From positions 86,212,788 to 86,276,787 of the forward strand of contig NC_064435.1 in NCBI RefSeq assembly GCF_023343835.1: a stretch of 64,000 bases of DNA. The letters are read 5' to 3'. Source of the DNA: Lagopus muta (Eukaryota > Chordata > Aves > Galliformes > Phasianidae). Positions 22,432-35,899 of this stretch are shown in pieces. The number at the start of each line of letters is the position of its first letter. The first letter of the stretch is position 1. The position numbers and the translations under genes are program-made. Under the pieces are notes generated by a model that worked only from the letters and a program-made list of their open reading frames with translations, was not told the DNA's origin and ran no database searches.

Positions 22432-24697
22432 ATGTGCTCCACCATGTAAATGTTAATCTGAACTACAAAAAAGATGCTGGAAAAGTTGAGTTTGCTGACA
22501 CAACAAAAGCATTCCCTAGTTACCAAATTAAAACACAGCAAGATAGCTCAGCTCAGCTGTGAGGGTCGCAGGGGCTGGAGGCAGCTGACCATATGACAGG
22601 CTGACCTAGTGGCTGTTGTGGTGAGCTTTTCATCCTTTCCAAACTCACGAGGTCCAGAGAGAGACAAGAAATGGCAGAAGGAGAATTGTGAAATTCTCAC
22701 ATTTCCCAGAATGATCTTTTAAAGCTGAAGCATAGTGTTAATCCTGTTAACCATTTCATTGCTGACCACTTTAATTTTCAACAAATGCACTTATTCGTGT
22801 AGCCCGTCTTCCCTACAGTTGCTTACCTGTCCAGACTTGGGCCATGAAATTTGGACAGAACAGTTCTTGCCAGGATTTTCTGAGTTAGTAAACTGAAGTT
22901 TTGCTGTTGCTAATTAAAAAAAGATTACAGAATAGTTTTCTCTTCCTTCACTATAAATTGTTGCTGCAGCACAGGCTTTTTGATTTCTGTGGGCACTCTA
23001 TAAAACTCGGTCCAGCAGGAGCAAGGGTAATTTGATTTAATAAGCTAATAAATATTTTTGAAATATGCTTCCTGCAGGTTATAAAAACAGAAAGGCAGAG
23101 CCATAGCCTAGGAATGGGAAAAATTACACACATTAAAAAAAATACTGATTTAGGAAAGAAGTCTCTACTGACATGACCAGAATTCTAAAACTAAGAGTTT
23201 CTGGAAGCTAAAAAAATATTTCCCTTTTTATCTGGAGGCAAGGTGCCTTCTGCAGCAAGGTTCAGGGACTTGAGGAACCTCTACCACAGCAGACAATGAG
23301 CTGTGTGGCTTCATTCAGTGGATGAGCAGAGGAGTAGACAAATGCTGTGGCTTTCTTTGTTGTCTAATTTACATTAATTTTATGCCTCTTCTGAACTGAT
23401 GGTTTCCAATGGGCTGAGAAATAAATGAAAATGCACGATGGAGGGATGCCAAAGTTGGAAGTGGAAGTTGGAAATTTTGGCAGTTGAAGATGTCACCGCT
23501 GTCCTCCAGGACTGAAATCAAAATGAGAGACATGCAATCCTGAATTCCCAAGTCACAGAGGCTGATTTTTTTTTTTTTCCTAAAGTAATGGGCAGTGACA
23601 TCAACAACAATGTTGACATTTAAATCAACATAATTAGGTCCTTGAAGTTAATAACCCATCTGTGCAAGTACATGGGTGATGCATACCTCTGACACTGGAG
23701 TTTCAGGCACAGCGCATGCAGGCTTACACTGCTCTCATGTTTGGAGGCCTCCTTCAGACACATGGAATCCTTGCAGTTTGTCAGATCAAATCTGAGGAGC
23801 CAAATTATGGTTCGGCTGCTCTGCTGGGACGCAAAGCAAATTCTCTGGTAACAAGATATTACATGAGAGCCTGAGGATATTCCTGTAAACAGCAGTCAGG
23901 CCCAGCTCCAGAAGGGCTCTGTTCCACTCATCCCTTGCCTACTCATCATCTTTTCCTCTGGAGCCTAAACCAGCTACTTGCTTTCAGACATCTCAAGCCA
24001 ACCTTGTCGAAATTGTCCTCTGCCAGGCACGCTTCATAATTACAGAGACCAGGCAGCAGAATAACACAATTAGTAACATCTGAACATTTATTTAGTCAGA
24101 AGCTTGCTGCTTCATTCATACTTGTGAAAAAATAACTTAGGTGAAGTTATTGTTTTTAGAAAAGGACACCATCAATAGGGCAGTATCATTAGGCACTGAG
24201 CTGAACTTCGAAATGCCACTATTGGAGTGGTTATTTGGAGCAAATATGTTCAAAATAGGAATAATGTTCCTTACTGGCTCCATCTGACTGTGATCTGTCT
24301 GCCAGAAGGAACTGACACTTCACCAATGCTTGAGCAGGACAGAGCAGGCAAGGGCGGGGAATGGCAAGAAAGGAAAGGAAGCTCTTTGACTCCAAGTAAT
24401 AACTTATCATAAATTTTAATTTCAACATTTTAAAGATGAAATGTTTCCTCCTTATATGCGTTGAAACAGAAATGTTCAATTTTCATTTTTGACTCGGCAT
24501 TCTTATGTTAAAATAAGCTCTGTTCTTTTATAAATCAAGCCAAAAAGTATACCAGAGATTTCTTTTTTGTTTGAGTGAAATGATTGAAGTCAAACCAAAA
24601 GATATGTGCGTTTTAGTTTCTAATGAAATAAAGTTCAGCTGTAACTCTTTTTTACTGCCTTTTCAGGGTCCTCAATAAGTGTAAAAATCTGTTCTTT

Positions 24698-24709
24698 ACC
24701 GAGCTCGGT
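24698..24709. promoter_or_regulatory. Perfect 12-bp palindrome with two CpGs
   Basis: ACCGAGCTCGGT reads the same on both strands and is GC-rich within AT-rich DNA. It could be a homodimer site, but I know of no specific factor for it. Confidence 0.3.
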
Positions 24710-24879
24710 CAGCTCCATTCTCTGTATCTTGTGGGGCAGCCTAGCTGTCAGATCCAAACGTAAGCCACATCTAGGTTTAGGAACAGTCTTCCAATAGTCT
24801 AGATCAAATTATTAAGAACCACCACCCAAGAAGCTGGCATATTTTAATTTTTTGATCTGAGTTTTGGATCAGGCTTCTC

Positions 24880-25330
24880 TGTCAAATGGGCGCAGATAAT
24901 TTCAGATGGGCATGTTCATGCTGCTGTCGATAGTTCACACTAACTTGGGAATATAACATCACCTCGGGCTGATTTGAGCTAACGCATAAAAAAAGTCTCT
25001 AAATGTCAGCGCTAATCAGATCTTTGGAAGAAATTTTGAAATCTGTTTGTTTTAAAGAACATTCTGACTAGTTCATTAGCAGAAAGGTTTTGCATACATA
25101 CCTGTGTTAGCTCTCCCTTTCAACAGAAATGTGTCTATTGCAAGCTGGATCAAGTTTGGGAGATTGCACCTCAGGGGGGTTAGAAATAATAAGAGATACT
25201 TTTCAATATTTGCTCTATCTGAAATATCGCTAGATTAATGGCCACAGCTGCAGAAATCCAGCATTTAATCATTTTGTGATTTTGTTTTTGTGTGATTGAA
25301 TGCTGGAAACAGAGCTGAAATGCAACTTTT
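24880..25330. promoter_or_regulatory. Candidate enhancer block containing a long hairpin
   Basis: Unique sequence with CACCTCGGGCTGATTTGAGC, GCGCTAATCAGATC and CTAGATTAATGGCCACAGCT motifs, ending in the hairpin at 25245-25317. There is no open frame worth noting. It looks like conserved non-coding DNA but was not compared with other genomes. Confidence 0.28.
25245..25317 (+). other. Imperfect hairpin, pre-miRNA-sized
   Basis: A 15-position stem joins 25257-25271 with 25293-25307: 14 Watson-Crick pairs and one T-G wobble (TCCAGCATTTAATCA against TGATTGAATGCTGGA), closing a 21-base loop. After a small A-rich internal loop the stem resumes with G53-C310 and C51-G312 (last digits), then CAGCT (25245-25249) pairs with AGCTG (25313-25317). 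The whole structure is 73 bases. That size suits a microRNA precursor, but the loop is large and I do not recognise a known seed. It may equally be a DNA-level palindromic binding site. Confidence 0.35.
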
Positions 25331-26253
25331 ATTAGAATGAACACCTGAGGTTATTTTAAGTATTGTTTCACCTGATAGAGAACATGTCGTTGTGTGAAAC
25401 CCTTATCTCTATTAGAAGTGAATTGGGAAACAGTGTTTTGCAAAGGATGAAGGCACTGCCTAATCCTGAAATCTCTCAACACGCAGACCATCAAAAAGGT
25501 CTGCTTTTTTCTCTCATTTGTTGGGGGGGCAGTTTCCTATGGAAATAATATTTTTATTTGCTCAGGATGTAAGCACACTTTTTGTAAAACTCTGGGTCTG
25601 TGTGATGACAGAATTTATTTCATTCTTTAGTATTGCCACGCTGTGAAGCGTTTTATTTCAATTGAGTAGACTATTTTTGTTTCCAATTAAATTATTAAAT
25701 TATCCAATCTGCATCTGATATAAATGATGGGAAGGATGCCTCTAGTGTTAAGTAAAATAAAAAGGGAAGGAAAGATATATTTGAGATTACCTTTTTTGTC
25801 ATGCAAGTTATTACCTAGCAGTCTGAGCAGAGTTTACAGAAGAGTCTGATAAATATGTTTGGAACAAGCCTGAACTGGAAGTTGTAGGGCAGACAGCAGA
25901 GTTGCACATCTAGCTTTTGATTTTACCCATATCACTCACGGCAGAAATCCATCATTTCCCAGTCACTTTCTTAGTTTAATTTGTGTTGAGCAGACAAAAA
26001 GCACTGTGTTATCTTTTCTGCATAATGTTTAGTGTACTGGATCATAGCTTGTCGGTGCAGTCATTGGACTTGTTCCATATTTCAGCTATAAGTGCGTAAA
26101 TCTATTGCCTTTTTCACACCACTGCGAACAGAGACTGTCCATCACGTTTGATGAACTGAGAGAAATAGAGAAAATAAAGTCTGTCATTTTGTTTTGGTGG
26201 CAAACACAGGAAGACTTTCTTTGAAAAGATCCCCATGGTGTGGTAAGGCCAGT

Positions 26254-26265
26254 TTGCATATGCAA
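26254..26265. promoter_or_regulatory. POU-type palindrome (MORE-like)
   Basis: TTGCATATGCAA is a perfect 12-bp palindrome containing TGCATATGCA, the centre of the MORE element (ATGCATATGCAT) on which Oct/POU proteins dimerise. Only the outermost base pair differs from MORE. Confidence 0.35.
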
Positions 26266-27723
26266 GATTTATAGGATGGTTTGATTTTGGCAGGGTCGGA
26301 AAATATCAACAGATTGAAGACAGGCAAAACAGGATGCTTTTTATAAGTTTGCTTTATCCTCTCCTGAAGCCTGGGACCTCATGTTTCCCTAGCAATTCTA
26401 GGTGTTGGAATGTTTATCAAATTCTGAGGTTTAGTTAGCCTATTATGAGCAAATCTTCTAAAACATCTCCACTGTAAAAGGTTTAAAACCTCGACCACTC
26501 TTGTTTTCTGTAATACTCAAATCAAGTATAAAACAAGTCTTCTGATCTTCAGTACAAACAGAATTGGGATGGGAAGCTTTCAATGCAACATTGATAATGT
26601 CTTCCCTTGTAAATGTTGGCAGCAAAAGGTGGTCTTGTTCCTTCCAAAATCCAATTCTAGCTACAAAAATACTACATGTTATTGCTCTACTTAAATGTTA
26701 GTATTTGCTTCTGTGAAGGAAAGAGAAAGACCATGCATTAGAGAAAAAAGCTGGCAGCCCTGTGGTGGATGAATGCTACTGAAAACTCATCAGAAAATAC
26801 TTTTGAAACCCAGCTTTCCCTTTCTGCTGAGAAACAGCTGTCTGAGAGATTCAGTCAAGGCAGGCATAAGAACTGCATTGAGAACAGAAAGAGGTGATAT
26901 TACCATCTAGGTAAAAGTGACACATTTTAAGATAGCAAGCACACCTGGTGGTACCTGGGCCAAACTGCATGAACAGCCATCTAAATCAACTGAAAGAATT
27001 TGATGTTTGCACATACATATGAAAATCATGCATTCTTCATTTGTTAAAGGGACATTGCCAAGGCTGGTAGGCCTAAAATTAGCTCTCCAGCTGTGTTTTG
27101 CTTTGCAGGCACGTGCATGTCTATTCTGTTCCTGGAAGCAGCTGGGTGTTGAAATCCACAAGAAACCTGCTCTGTGTGAAATGCAAAAAGATAAATGACT
27201 TTTCAAGATTCTCCCTGTCCCCCTCCTTCCCCCCCTCTCCTTTTTGGTTTCTTCGCTTTTCCTTGCTTCTTATGAAGACCATCTTTCCTGACTGAAGTCC
27301 AGACCTGTCTTCAAAGTTCCTTAAACTCTACATTTCCTTAGGGGCTGAGTGCCTGAATGCTGAGGCCCAATTTTCAGCTGTCAGTCCAACGCGCCAGCTA
27401 CAGAACATGTATTTCATACCCAGCTCAGAAGGTGCTCAGTCTTAATCTCAAACTTGGATCCATGCTTCTCCTTCACATAAAAGTGCATACCAATACCTTC
27501 AATTTAAAACCCTGACACCTGGCCTGATGCTGAAAAAGGAACATGCAACTGGTAGGGGATGCACATTAATGTTATGGTAACAAGAAAACTTACCAGAAAG
27601 GTAGTTTTTTCTGTCCTAGAGCCTGTCCTCAAAGAAGACACGAAGAGACTTCTCAGACTCTGGAGATACGGTTTTTAATGGGATTTTTAGAGAGCTGAAA
27701 ATGAATTCTGTACTTCTGAATTC

Positions 27724-27785
27724 TGACTACATACTTAAATGCTTACATTTAACATTGACTACATTGACTACATGCTTAAAATGCT
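27724..27785. repeat. Three copies of TGACTACAT
   Basis: The 9-mer is at 27724-27732, 27756-27764 and 27765-27773. The first and last copies continue into nearly identical CTTAAA-TGCT sequence, so a segment of about 20 bases was duplicated and one unit re-duplicated. Confidence 0.85.
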
Positions 27786-30700
27786 AGGCTTTTAATAATA
27801 TTTAGGAAGTAGCAAACCACTTTTTAGTGCAGACATATCTGACTTTTGCATAGCCAGACAGGAGCCAAACTGCACTCCTGACAAAGTCTCACAATAACTG
27901 AATCGCTGTGAAGCCAACTGCAAAGTTCAGTTACAGCTTACTGGGAGAGAATAAACACTGTGCACCTGTAGATGAAGTACATGGGAGGGTTGGCTTTTTT
28001 CATATTACTACTGAGTTCACTAACAGATTATCATCTGTTTACTTAGCTGCTGGTTCAATTTAGGGTAATATTTAACTCTGATAGAACCTGACCATTGATT
28101 GAATTTTAACTTGAAATTTGGTAACTCCTATTGTTTCCAAGGGGAAAGAGAGAAGGATGGCTGTAATATATTTCTCTTCAAGTACTTTATTGATAAATAG
28201 CTTTTGTGAAAGGCTTGATAAAGTATCTGCTATTAATGTTGTCAAGAAGGAGAAAGTGAAATCAGAGAAAAGGTAAAATGGGATGCCTATATCTACAGGA
28301 AGTGTCTCTGCTTCTGCAAGACTGTAGAGACCTACCACCGGGCGTAAAATACAGATGTCCTGTGGTGAAAAATGGTGACCCAGTGTTCAAGTATGTCTCT
28401 GGTTTAACTGTGTTGAAAGGATTCTGAAGATGTAATTTTTATCTGGATTGTTGTGTATCTGGATCGTCTCTGTGGTGCTGTCTGTGCTAGGCCTTCACTA
28501 TGAACCTCTCACAGCTAGTCCAGCAGGCTACAATTAACAAGTAACACCTTGAAGCTTATACTCATTTAAACATGCAAAGAAGAGTTGAAAACCCTTCAGT
28601 AAAGTCAGAGTGGACCTCACCTGTCCATTCATGCCTCTCTTTTTCTGCCGTCGATCCAAAGAATAATCTCTGTTCCAGGATGCCCCACATATACTGTCCC
28701 CCCCCTTTGTTTTATGTAGATTCAAATCTCTATGGCAGTCTCTTTTTTCACAGAAGTTCCTATGAAGACCATGCCTCAGATGTTCCCTTCTATATGTAGG
28801 ACTATTACAGCCTGATTTTGTTACTGAGCTGAACAGGCTTTAATTAAGAAAGCATGAAAGTAGTGACCAGTTTCCCTAAGCTGTCTACCATAATCCAAAC
28901 TGAGCCTGCATGAACGTCTAAAACCATATAGAAAAAGGCTTTCATTCAGCAGGCCCTGACTGAAAGTGCCTGGATTGACATGATCTATCATGTTATTTCT
29001 GTGCTAATGCCTTATAAGAGACACCATGGAGATTCATAGCCATTCAGAGCCAGTGTTAAGGGCACAAGTTTCAAAAGGAGATAGAGGACAGTGGTGATGG
29101 TCCTTTCAATAACCATCATTTGAATCTTGACTAGTACCATAGTTGTAGAGCCAAACTTGAGGATAATGAATTGTGACCTCAGATATTAACAGAGTGGAGA
29201 TCAGATCCATCAGAAATCTGTTGCTTTTTTCCAAGACTTCACTGTTTGTGAATATGTTTTGCAGTAATGGGGCTAGAATACAGGGGCCTGTACTTCATAT
29301 TTTGGGCTCGGAGGCAATTTTGCAGACCTGGTGTATTGCAGACCAGTGTCCTACTGTCAGATGGAGGAGTTGTCTGGGAAGAGTCAAAGCAGTAAGTGGT
29401 GGAACTTGGCAGGACTGTCAACTCTGGCTGATTCTCCTGGCCCTGTGACTTTGGTGACTGTGCCAGCAAGGCTTATTGTACCAGGAGCCTGCACATCAAA
29501 CCTACCACCACTTTGTTCTGGATCAGGCAACAGGAGGAGGACCAGTGATGTAGCAGAGGGAAGTTACTTCTCTGTCTAGAGGAAAAACAGCAACTCATTT
29601 GGGGTATTCTTAAAAGACTAAACAGATAAGGCCTCAATCCACAGAGATGTGGCCTACAGCAGAGAGAATGTGACTAATACATAGCAGAAAAAGCACTGAA
29701 ACTGAGAAGAGCTGAGGTAATGAAGAGTGTTTTGCCTCTTCATGCTTGCTCCATCCTGGACAGGGGATCACCTGGGGGCACTACAGAATGTAGTCTGGAG
29801 GTATTTACTAACTCAGGTATTACCTTTATTGATTTGCCAGCACCCAAGTCAACCAGGAGGTGGAATGGGAGCCAAGTGCAGCTGGTAAGGGACTAGCACC
29901 CATTGAGGGGACCTGTTTAACCTTGATGATTATAGCAACAAATACGGCTTTCTACCCATCCCCACATTTTCTTAAGTTTTGAAGCGGCATGTTTTGTCAT
30001 CCCGTTGTACTTTATTAATTCTGTCCTCTTGGGTGAGGGGTTGTGTTTCCCTCTGTATTTAGTAAGTGAGCAGCCATTATGATTTCTGGGGCTTCAAGGC
30101 AGTGCTTCAGGCATTGATGGTCCCTGGGCTGCCAGAGGCTCTAGGCTCTGCCTGTGAGAGAGGCGAAGCTGAGGAAAATAAGAGATTGGGGCAAAAGATG
30201 CAAAGAAAATGTTTTACTGTTTCTAATCCAACACATGTACAATTTCACAGCACAGCAAGCAGCAATCAAGGCTTTTGCATAAAATAGTCTCCCAGGGACA
30301 TCCCATGTAGCCTGGTCCTCTCAGTCCTCACAGGCAAATGAATAAACAGAAGCTGTCACGAGCGGCTGCTGTCATTCCACCTGTGCCCCATCCCCATACC
30401 ATCTGCTTCCCCTTCCAAAAGCATTCAGAGCTCAGCCAGGCCAGACAGGCCTTTGCCATGGAGAGGGGCTGGATGTCTTCCTGCAGGTGAAGCCTGGTTG
30501 CCACCATGCAGGTAGACAAGATGGCAGCTGCTCAGGCATGTGAGCAAAGCAGATGGCTGGCATTGGTGGTGAATGTCTTTGGGAGAGAGCATCAGCATAT
30601 GCCGCTCATGGAATAACAGCAGAGGCGAGATGATTCTTCTAGCTCAAGTAGGGCCAGCCCCAGAGGATCCCAGCCCACTCGGGCAACATCTCTCAGGCCT

Positions 30701-33392
30701 TAGCATCCCACGCTGTGCTGGCTCTGGTGCCTGTGATTGTCAGGCCCTGGAGAAACAAGGCTTCCTCTGGCTAGTCACCACTCCTTGCTGTGGGAAGAGA
30801 AGGTGGGGAAATGTTTTCCGTCCATTGTGGTGACGCACCAGGGGAACCCCATGGAAACAAAGCCTGCTCTGACCTCCTCCATCCCACCAGGGAGGAACTG
30901 AATGCGCTAAAAACCTCTGGAGCAATCCCATGTGAGGCTGACTTCCTACTGCCAGACTCATTATTTGCAGCTCAGGAGTGGGAGCGCATGCCTGCCAGCT
31001 CCCAGATAACCAATTCAGCCCACACAGGGCTCTCCGATCCTCTTGAGGTGGGCTGTGTCTTCCGCCCCACACAAGGAGTGAACTCACCACAGGCCAGGCC
31101 AAGTGCAGCTTTCTCCTTTCCCTGGCAGTCCTCCCAGACTACAGCATGACCTTCGCCATGAGTCACTTCTTTTCTCACAAGCCCAGACACTGTGCTGAGT
31201 GAGCGGCTGCTCATCTGCACCAGCACTGAGAATTTACTGCGGCAAAGCAGGTCTGGCCTGCGGTGGCTCCTTCTCAGTGAGTAACCACTCTGGTTCTCAC
31301 TGGTCTTCCCTCCAAGAGCATCTCTTTGGGCATGAATCAGCAATGCTGCTGAGGAGGAGAGAGGAGAAATGCTGTTGGGCTCTTGCAGTGCCAAAAAGAA
31401 AACAAGCATCAGCCAGGTACTGGCCATGCAATGGGGCTTTCCCTGAGCTTGTTTCTCAACACAGGGACTACCTGCTTGCCTGTGTCCTGCTGGCTGTAAT
31501 CAATGCTTTATATTGCTCAGCAGTGTTGTTGGTGAGGACAGGGATGGGGAAAGTCTGTGCTGCTTGTAGCTGTGCTGGCAGAGTGCAGTGGTGAGAATCC
31601 GGGCTGTGGGTGCTCACCAACCTCTTCTCATTCTGTGCACATACGGACATTCTGAGCATGCTGATTCCTGGCTGCACACCAGGCAGTACCATTATAAGGG
31701 CAGCACTGCTGCTGCCTTTGGTGATGGTTTTGCTGAATCAGCCCAAGCATGTGCTATCGAGCCAGCAAAGCAGGTGACCTTTGGCTGTCCCAGGTCCATC
31801 ACTGCTGTCATGGCATGTAATCATGAGCTCTGCCTCCTCCAATGATATTTTTGGAGAAATGCAACTTCAGAATGGCTGGTTTCCGTACTGGCATGTGTCT
31901 AGTGCTTTCAAAGGAGTCAGAACTAGCCCAAAACTCCTTGTTTCACTTCAGTTTGTTTGTTTCTTCTCTCCAGAGTTCTGTTTCTCGCATGTTGTATGGT
32001 ACAGCATTTTGCCAGCTTGGCTAAGTATCTTGTAAGGAAATCATTTATAATAAAGCTGGTTTGCTGGGGTTTATCATTTATAAGTGTGGGTCAGGGTTTA
32101 GTTCACTGTGTTAAACTCTCCATGCTGCATGTGATTTTTCAAGCTTTGTCAGGAACAAAAAGTTCTGGGGATGTGCAAAGCATGACTGCATGGTTTCCAT
32201 GGCGACTCTGCTAGTTAGGCTATGGAAATCCTGAAAAGGCCAGAGGATGACTGACAATACAAGGTCTTAGCGGCTGATCTGAAGAGCCAGACTGAATTAA
32301 TGAGATTTTTCACAGAGAGTTATTAGCAAGGCTAGCACGGTATGGCACTTAGGCCTCTTTCGTTTTCTCAGCTGCAGTCTTGGAAAACAGAAATGGAAAG
32401 ATTTAATTGCTGTTTTTTAAGCCATTTTAAGATTATTTTAACCTATAACATTTTAAGGATGTAATGAAAAGCAGGTTTGTTTGCTTTTTTTTTAATCATT
32501 TGGTTACTGTTATTGCTGTGTTTTTTGGTGGTAGTTGCCCTTTATCTGTACAGAAATGGGAAATTCAATAGTACTTATTACATTGAGCAGTTAATTCCCA
32601 CATACTGTGAACACATTACTGTTCAAAGTAGGTTATCTTGACTTCCATTTAGAGCCAAATGAGAGATACCATGTCAGTGGCTTTACATCTCCTAGGGCTA
32701 TATTAATTATTTATTACTGGCTGCTAATACAAACAGTTAACTCTGGCTAGTAAAGTTCATTTATCCATTACTTACTGCTTCTTTCCCATGTTTTCAGCCA
32801 CCCCTTTTCTACTGTCTGTTCAGGCTATGAAGCTACATAGAATGCTCCCCCAGTAAAGACAAAACCCAAGCTGTTAGTCTGCACTGCTAAGTTGCAACCG
32901 GGTCCCAACTTCTCTGAAGTTCTGTAGTGGCTGAACTGGGGGATTTCACTGGGTCAGTAGCAGGAGTAGAGTTAATGGTTAAAGGCAAATGCCTTTGCTT
33001 GTGAGGTAACTCGGTGCACGTGTCTCTTTCTGCTAGAAGCAGCTTGTTTGCTGCTTCATTTTCTACCCATACAGCGAAATGTTTGGCTGTTCTCCTTCTC
33101 TCCCTGGAAAATACTGTATCTGCTGAAATCAGCACACCCGACTCAGCGAAGCGGCTTGCTACAGACTGCTGTTTCTTGTTGCTTTGCACAAGTGCACATG
33201 CCCGTATGTTCCTGGGAGATGTAAAACTATAGTGTTGCTGCTGAGTAATCCACAACAAAAGCACATGCAGGCTGCATTCCTAGAATTCCTGTACAGTAGG
33301 CTAATCCACTTAATCTCACTGTTTGCTTCTTGGGCTGGAATTTCACAGTCTCCTTTGATTTAGTGGTTTGTAAATCTCTGATTAAGTGCTTT

Positions 33393-33407
33393 GGGGAGGG
33401 GGGGGGG
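33393..33407 (+). repeat. G-rich tract (G4-A-G10)
   Basis: Possible slippage tract and weak G-quadruplex candidate. It has three full runs of G plus a short fourth. Confidence 0.8.
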
Positions 33408-34564
33408 ATATCATCTCTGAAACCACCTCTTTCCTCTCAAATGATTTTATGGAAATGGGAAAGTTGAAATGTGGCTCAGCCGGTCTTTTTTAGACATCAT
33501 TTTGTCACTGTCTTAAATATTTTCAATATTGGTCATTTTCTCTGTTTTCTCAGTGCACAAAGTGGTTTTCTTTTACATTAGTGTACTGATAGTTATTGAC
33601 AAGCACAAATACAGAAGCTGGAGGCTTTCTGCGAAGCAAATTGCCAAAAACCTGCTAGAGCAGACTGGCCAGGAGGCACTCACATGGCATGGGTATGAAC
33701 ACAAGATAAATCCATAGCTGAGCAGGCAGATAAATGAGGGAGCCTGGCCTCAGAAGGTGCTCAGATGATACAAATATCCGTCTCGGACTTGCCCTTGAAA
33801 TATAAAAGTAAATAATAGAGGTGTCTCACCTGACTTAATGAGTCATAAAGGGCAGGGAATAAAACTCTGAGTTCCTGAAATAAACCCTTCATTTAAAACT
33901 ATAAATTACTACAACCGATTGCGTAGCTGCCACACGTTCCTCGCTGGCGTTCATGGTGTGGCTGCTGCCACTCACAAAGCACCCAGCAGCTGAGCTGAGC
34001 GCTGCTTGCCCCTTCCGTGCCCACTGAAAGAGGAAAAAATCTCCCACACTCATCAGAGCTGTTTGTAATTAGACTCCATCTGGGCTTAGGCAATGGGTTT
34101 GAGTCTTCACTGAACTATGGCTTGTGTCTGGGCCTGAAGATGCCAGATCTTACAAGCTAACCCCCACCCAAAGCGTTGAGAACCGTGCAGGAGCAGCTGC
34201 TCTCACAGCACTGCTGCCATCTGGGTTAACACCAGGTCCCAGGACGGACCATTCCACTGGGATTTCAGGTACATCTAAGTGGAAAACAAACCACTCTGGC
34301 TGCAAACAGAGCTGAAGCTACCAGGGCAGGGTCAGACCCCTGGATATTGGGCTGACCTCATTCAAAAATATTGAGATTCTTGTTTTGGTATTTCGGTTCT
34401 AGCACGCCTGAAATGCACAGAATTGCTGTGGATCTCGCTGCCCACACTGTTAACATCCTACAGCCAGCACAACCACAGCCATTGTTTTGAAAGGGCTCCC
34501 CAGTAGAGCTGCTGAAAAAGAAAGTCCAGGTGATAAGAAGTATAAAGGGCAGATAGCTGAATGC

Positions 34565-34592
34565 CTGGACTTTGGGTAGCTGGACTTTGGGT
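34565..34592. repeat. 15-bp tandem duplication
   Basis: CTGGACTTTGGGTAG is followed directly by CTGGACTTTGGGT. Confidence 0.9.
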
Positions 34593-35899
34593 TCAAGATG
34601 TGGAGCAGATAAGTGAACTGCAGTGACTCGAAGGCAATAAATCTTCTGTTCCAGCTAAAATGAACCCAAGGCTGTCACAGGAGGGTATAGAGAGGAAATT
34701 TGGAAACCCCTCTGGAGCGAGTGTCTGCCAAGCTGGAAACGTATGCACTGTGTAATGGCTTGACAGTCCGTGTAAGCCCATGCTTCAGGGGTGCAAGCCA
34801 GCCCTTTAGGCTTTCTGTCCCACACAGTGCAAGCAGCACTGCTGCAAAGGAATAATGGAGGAGCGCATACACCTGTGTTAGCAAACCACCATGGATAACT
34901 ACTGTGCTGTTTCTACACAGCACCCTGGTTTGCTGTTGATCTGCTGATCTCCGCTCGTGGGATGAGACACAACTTTGATACCTTTTTGGCCAAGCAGCAA
35001 GCAGTTTGAAGCAGTTTTCTCATGACTTGTGTTTGTTGACACTGTGGGTCAGTTGCTGAGGTGTGGCTGAGTGGTTTTTGATGTTGTCAGGGCGTGAGTT
35101 CACAGAACCAAGCCAGCTCCCCCAGCGCACCAGGGCTCTGACTGCGTGGCAGGAAGGTGGCTCACAGCGGGCAGGTTATCACCATTAGGGCCAGAGGCTT
35201 TGTTTATTTTTAGATTACCCAGTAGAATCTGGACAGAGAGATGAAAAGAACCAGCCTAAAGGGCTCTCTGATGCCAGACCATCTTGCATATGCTCGGACT
35301 CTGACAACATGGGACAGGGACATGCAAAGGGATGGGTTTGATCTAGCCAGATTGATTAAAGGCATCTCTGCCCCCATATGTGCCTCCACGGTGGATGTGA
35401 ACGGGGATGGACTGATTCATTTTGTTGCAAAGGCAGTGGATGCTGTGCTGAAGAGGATGAGACCCACAAGCACAGACTGTTCTGGCAGCTCCACTTAAAA
35501 AGCAATGTTTCCATCAGAGGAGTGCTAAAAGCGTCTGGGGGAACTTCAGATTATGTCAAAGTGCCCTTTGGTGATGGGCTAGGAAATGGAGGTGTGCCTG
35601 AGCCCTGCTCTGTTTAAAGGAAAGGGAGACACCTTTTTAATCATCCTGCATTATATGTTACGGAGAACTTTTTGAAAGAGCGTGTCTCATTGTGCTTCAA
35701 AGGCCATATTTAAAAGCGAACCAGAATGATTGTCGCTGTTTTAGAGTTTACTCAGGATGACAACGAGGATGCTGTCAGCTCTTAATCTTTTTCGATCCTG
35801 TCCCTAAGCAGAAAATTCCAGTGCAAAGAGGAAAAGGGGGAAGAGCGACCATCTGCATCGTCCCCTTAGGTGAGGTGACAGGAGCTCTCTTGCTGATTG

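Larger units (their letters stand above)
21153..24879. other. Unique sequence, no gene recognised
   Basis: A patch at 21420-21680 is GC-richer and carries overlapping open frames on both strands (up to about 134 codons). None has a known signature, and frames overlapping on both strands argue against coding. The rest is AT-rich with small repeats. Confidence 0.45.
25331..35899. other. Long unique stretch, no gene recognised
   Basis: This is over 10 kb without a transposon fragment I can identify. The region 30000-31850 is GC-richer and has overlapping frames on both strands (longest 151 codons, minus, 30972-31427), none recognisable. Small items are listed separately: POU-type palindrome 26254-26265, 9-mer repeats 27724-27785, G tract 33393-33407, duplication 34565-34592. 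A TCATTTATAA pair lies at 32041-32050 and 32074-32083. Confidence 0.45.

Noticed and set aside
30061..30080. GTAAGTGAG as a splice donor
   Set aside because: The preceding bases (TTA) fit poorly and no acceptor-bounded open segment lies upstream.
30972..31427. 151-codon minus-strand frame with a hydrophobic start resembling a signal peptide
   Set aside because: GC-richer patch with overlapping frames on both strands and no conserved motif. A hydrophobic start alone is not evidence.
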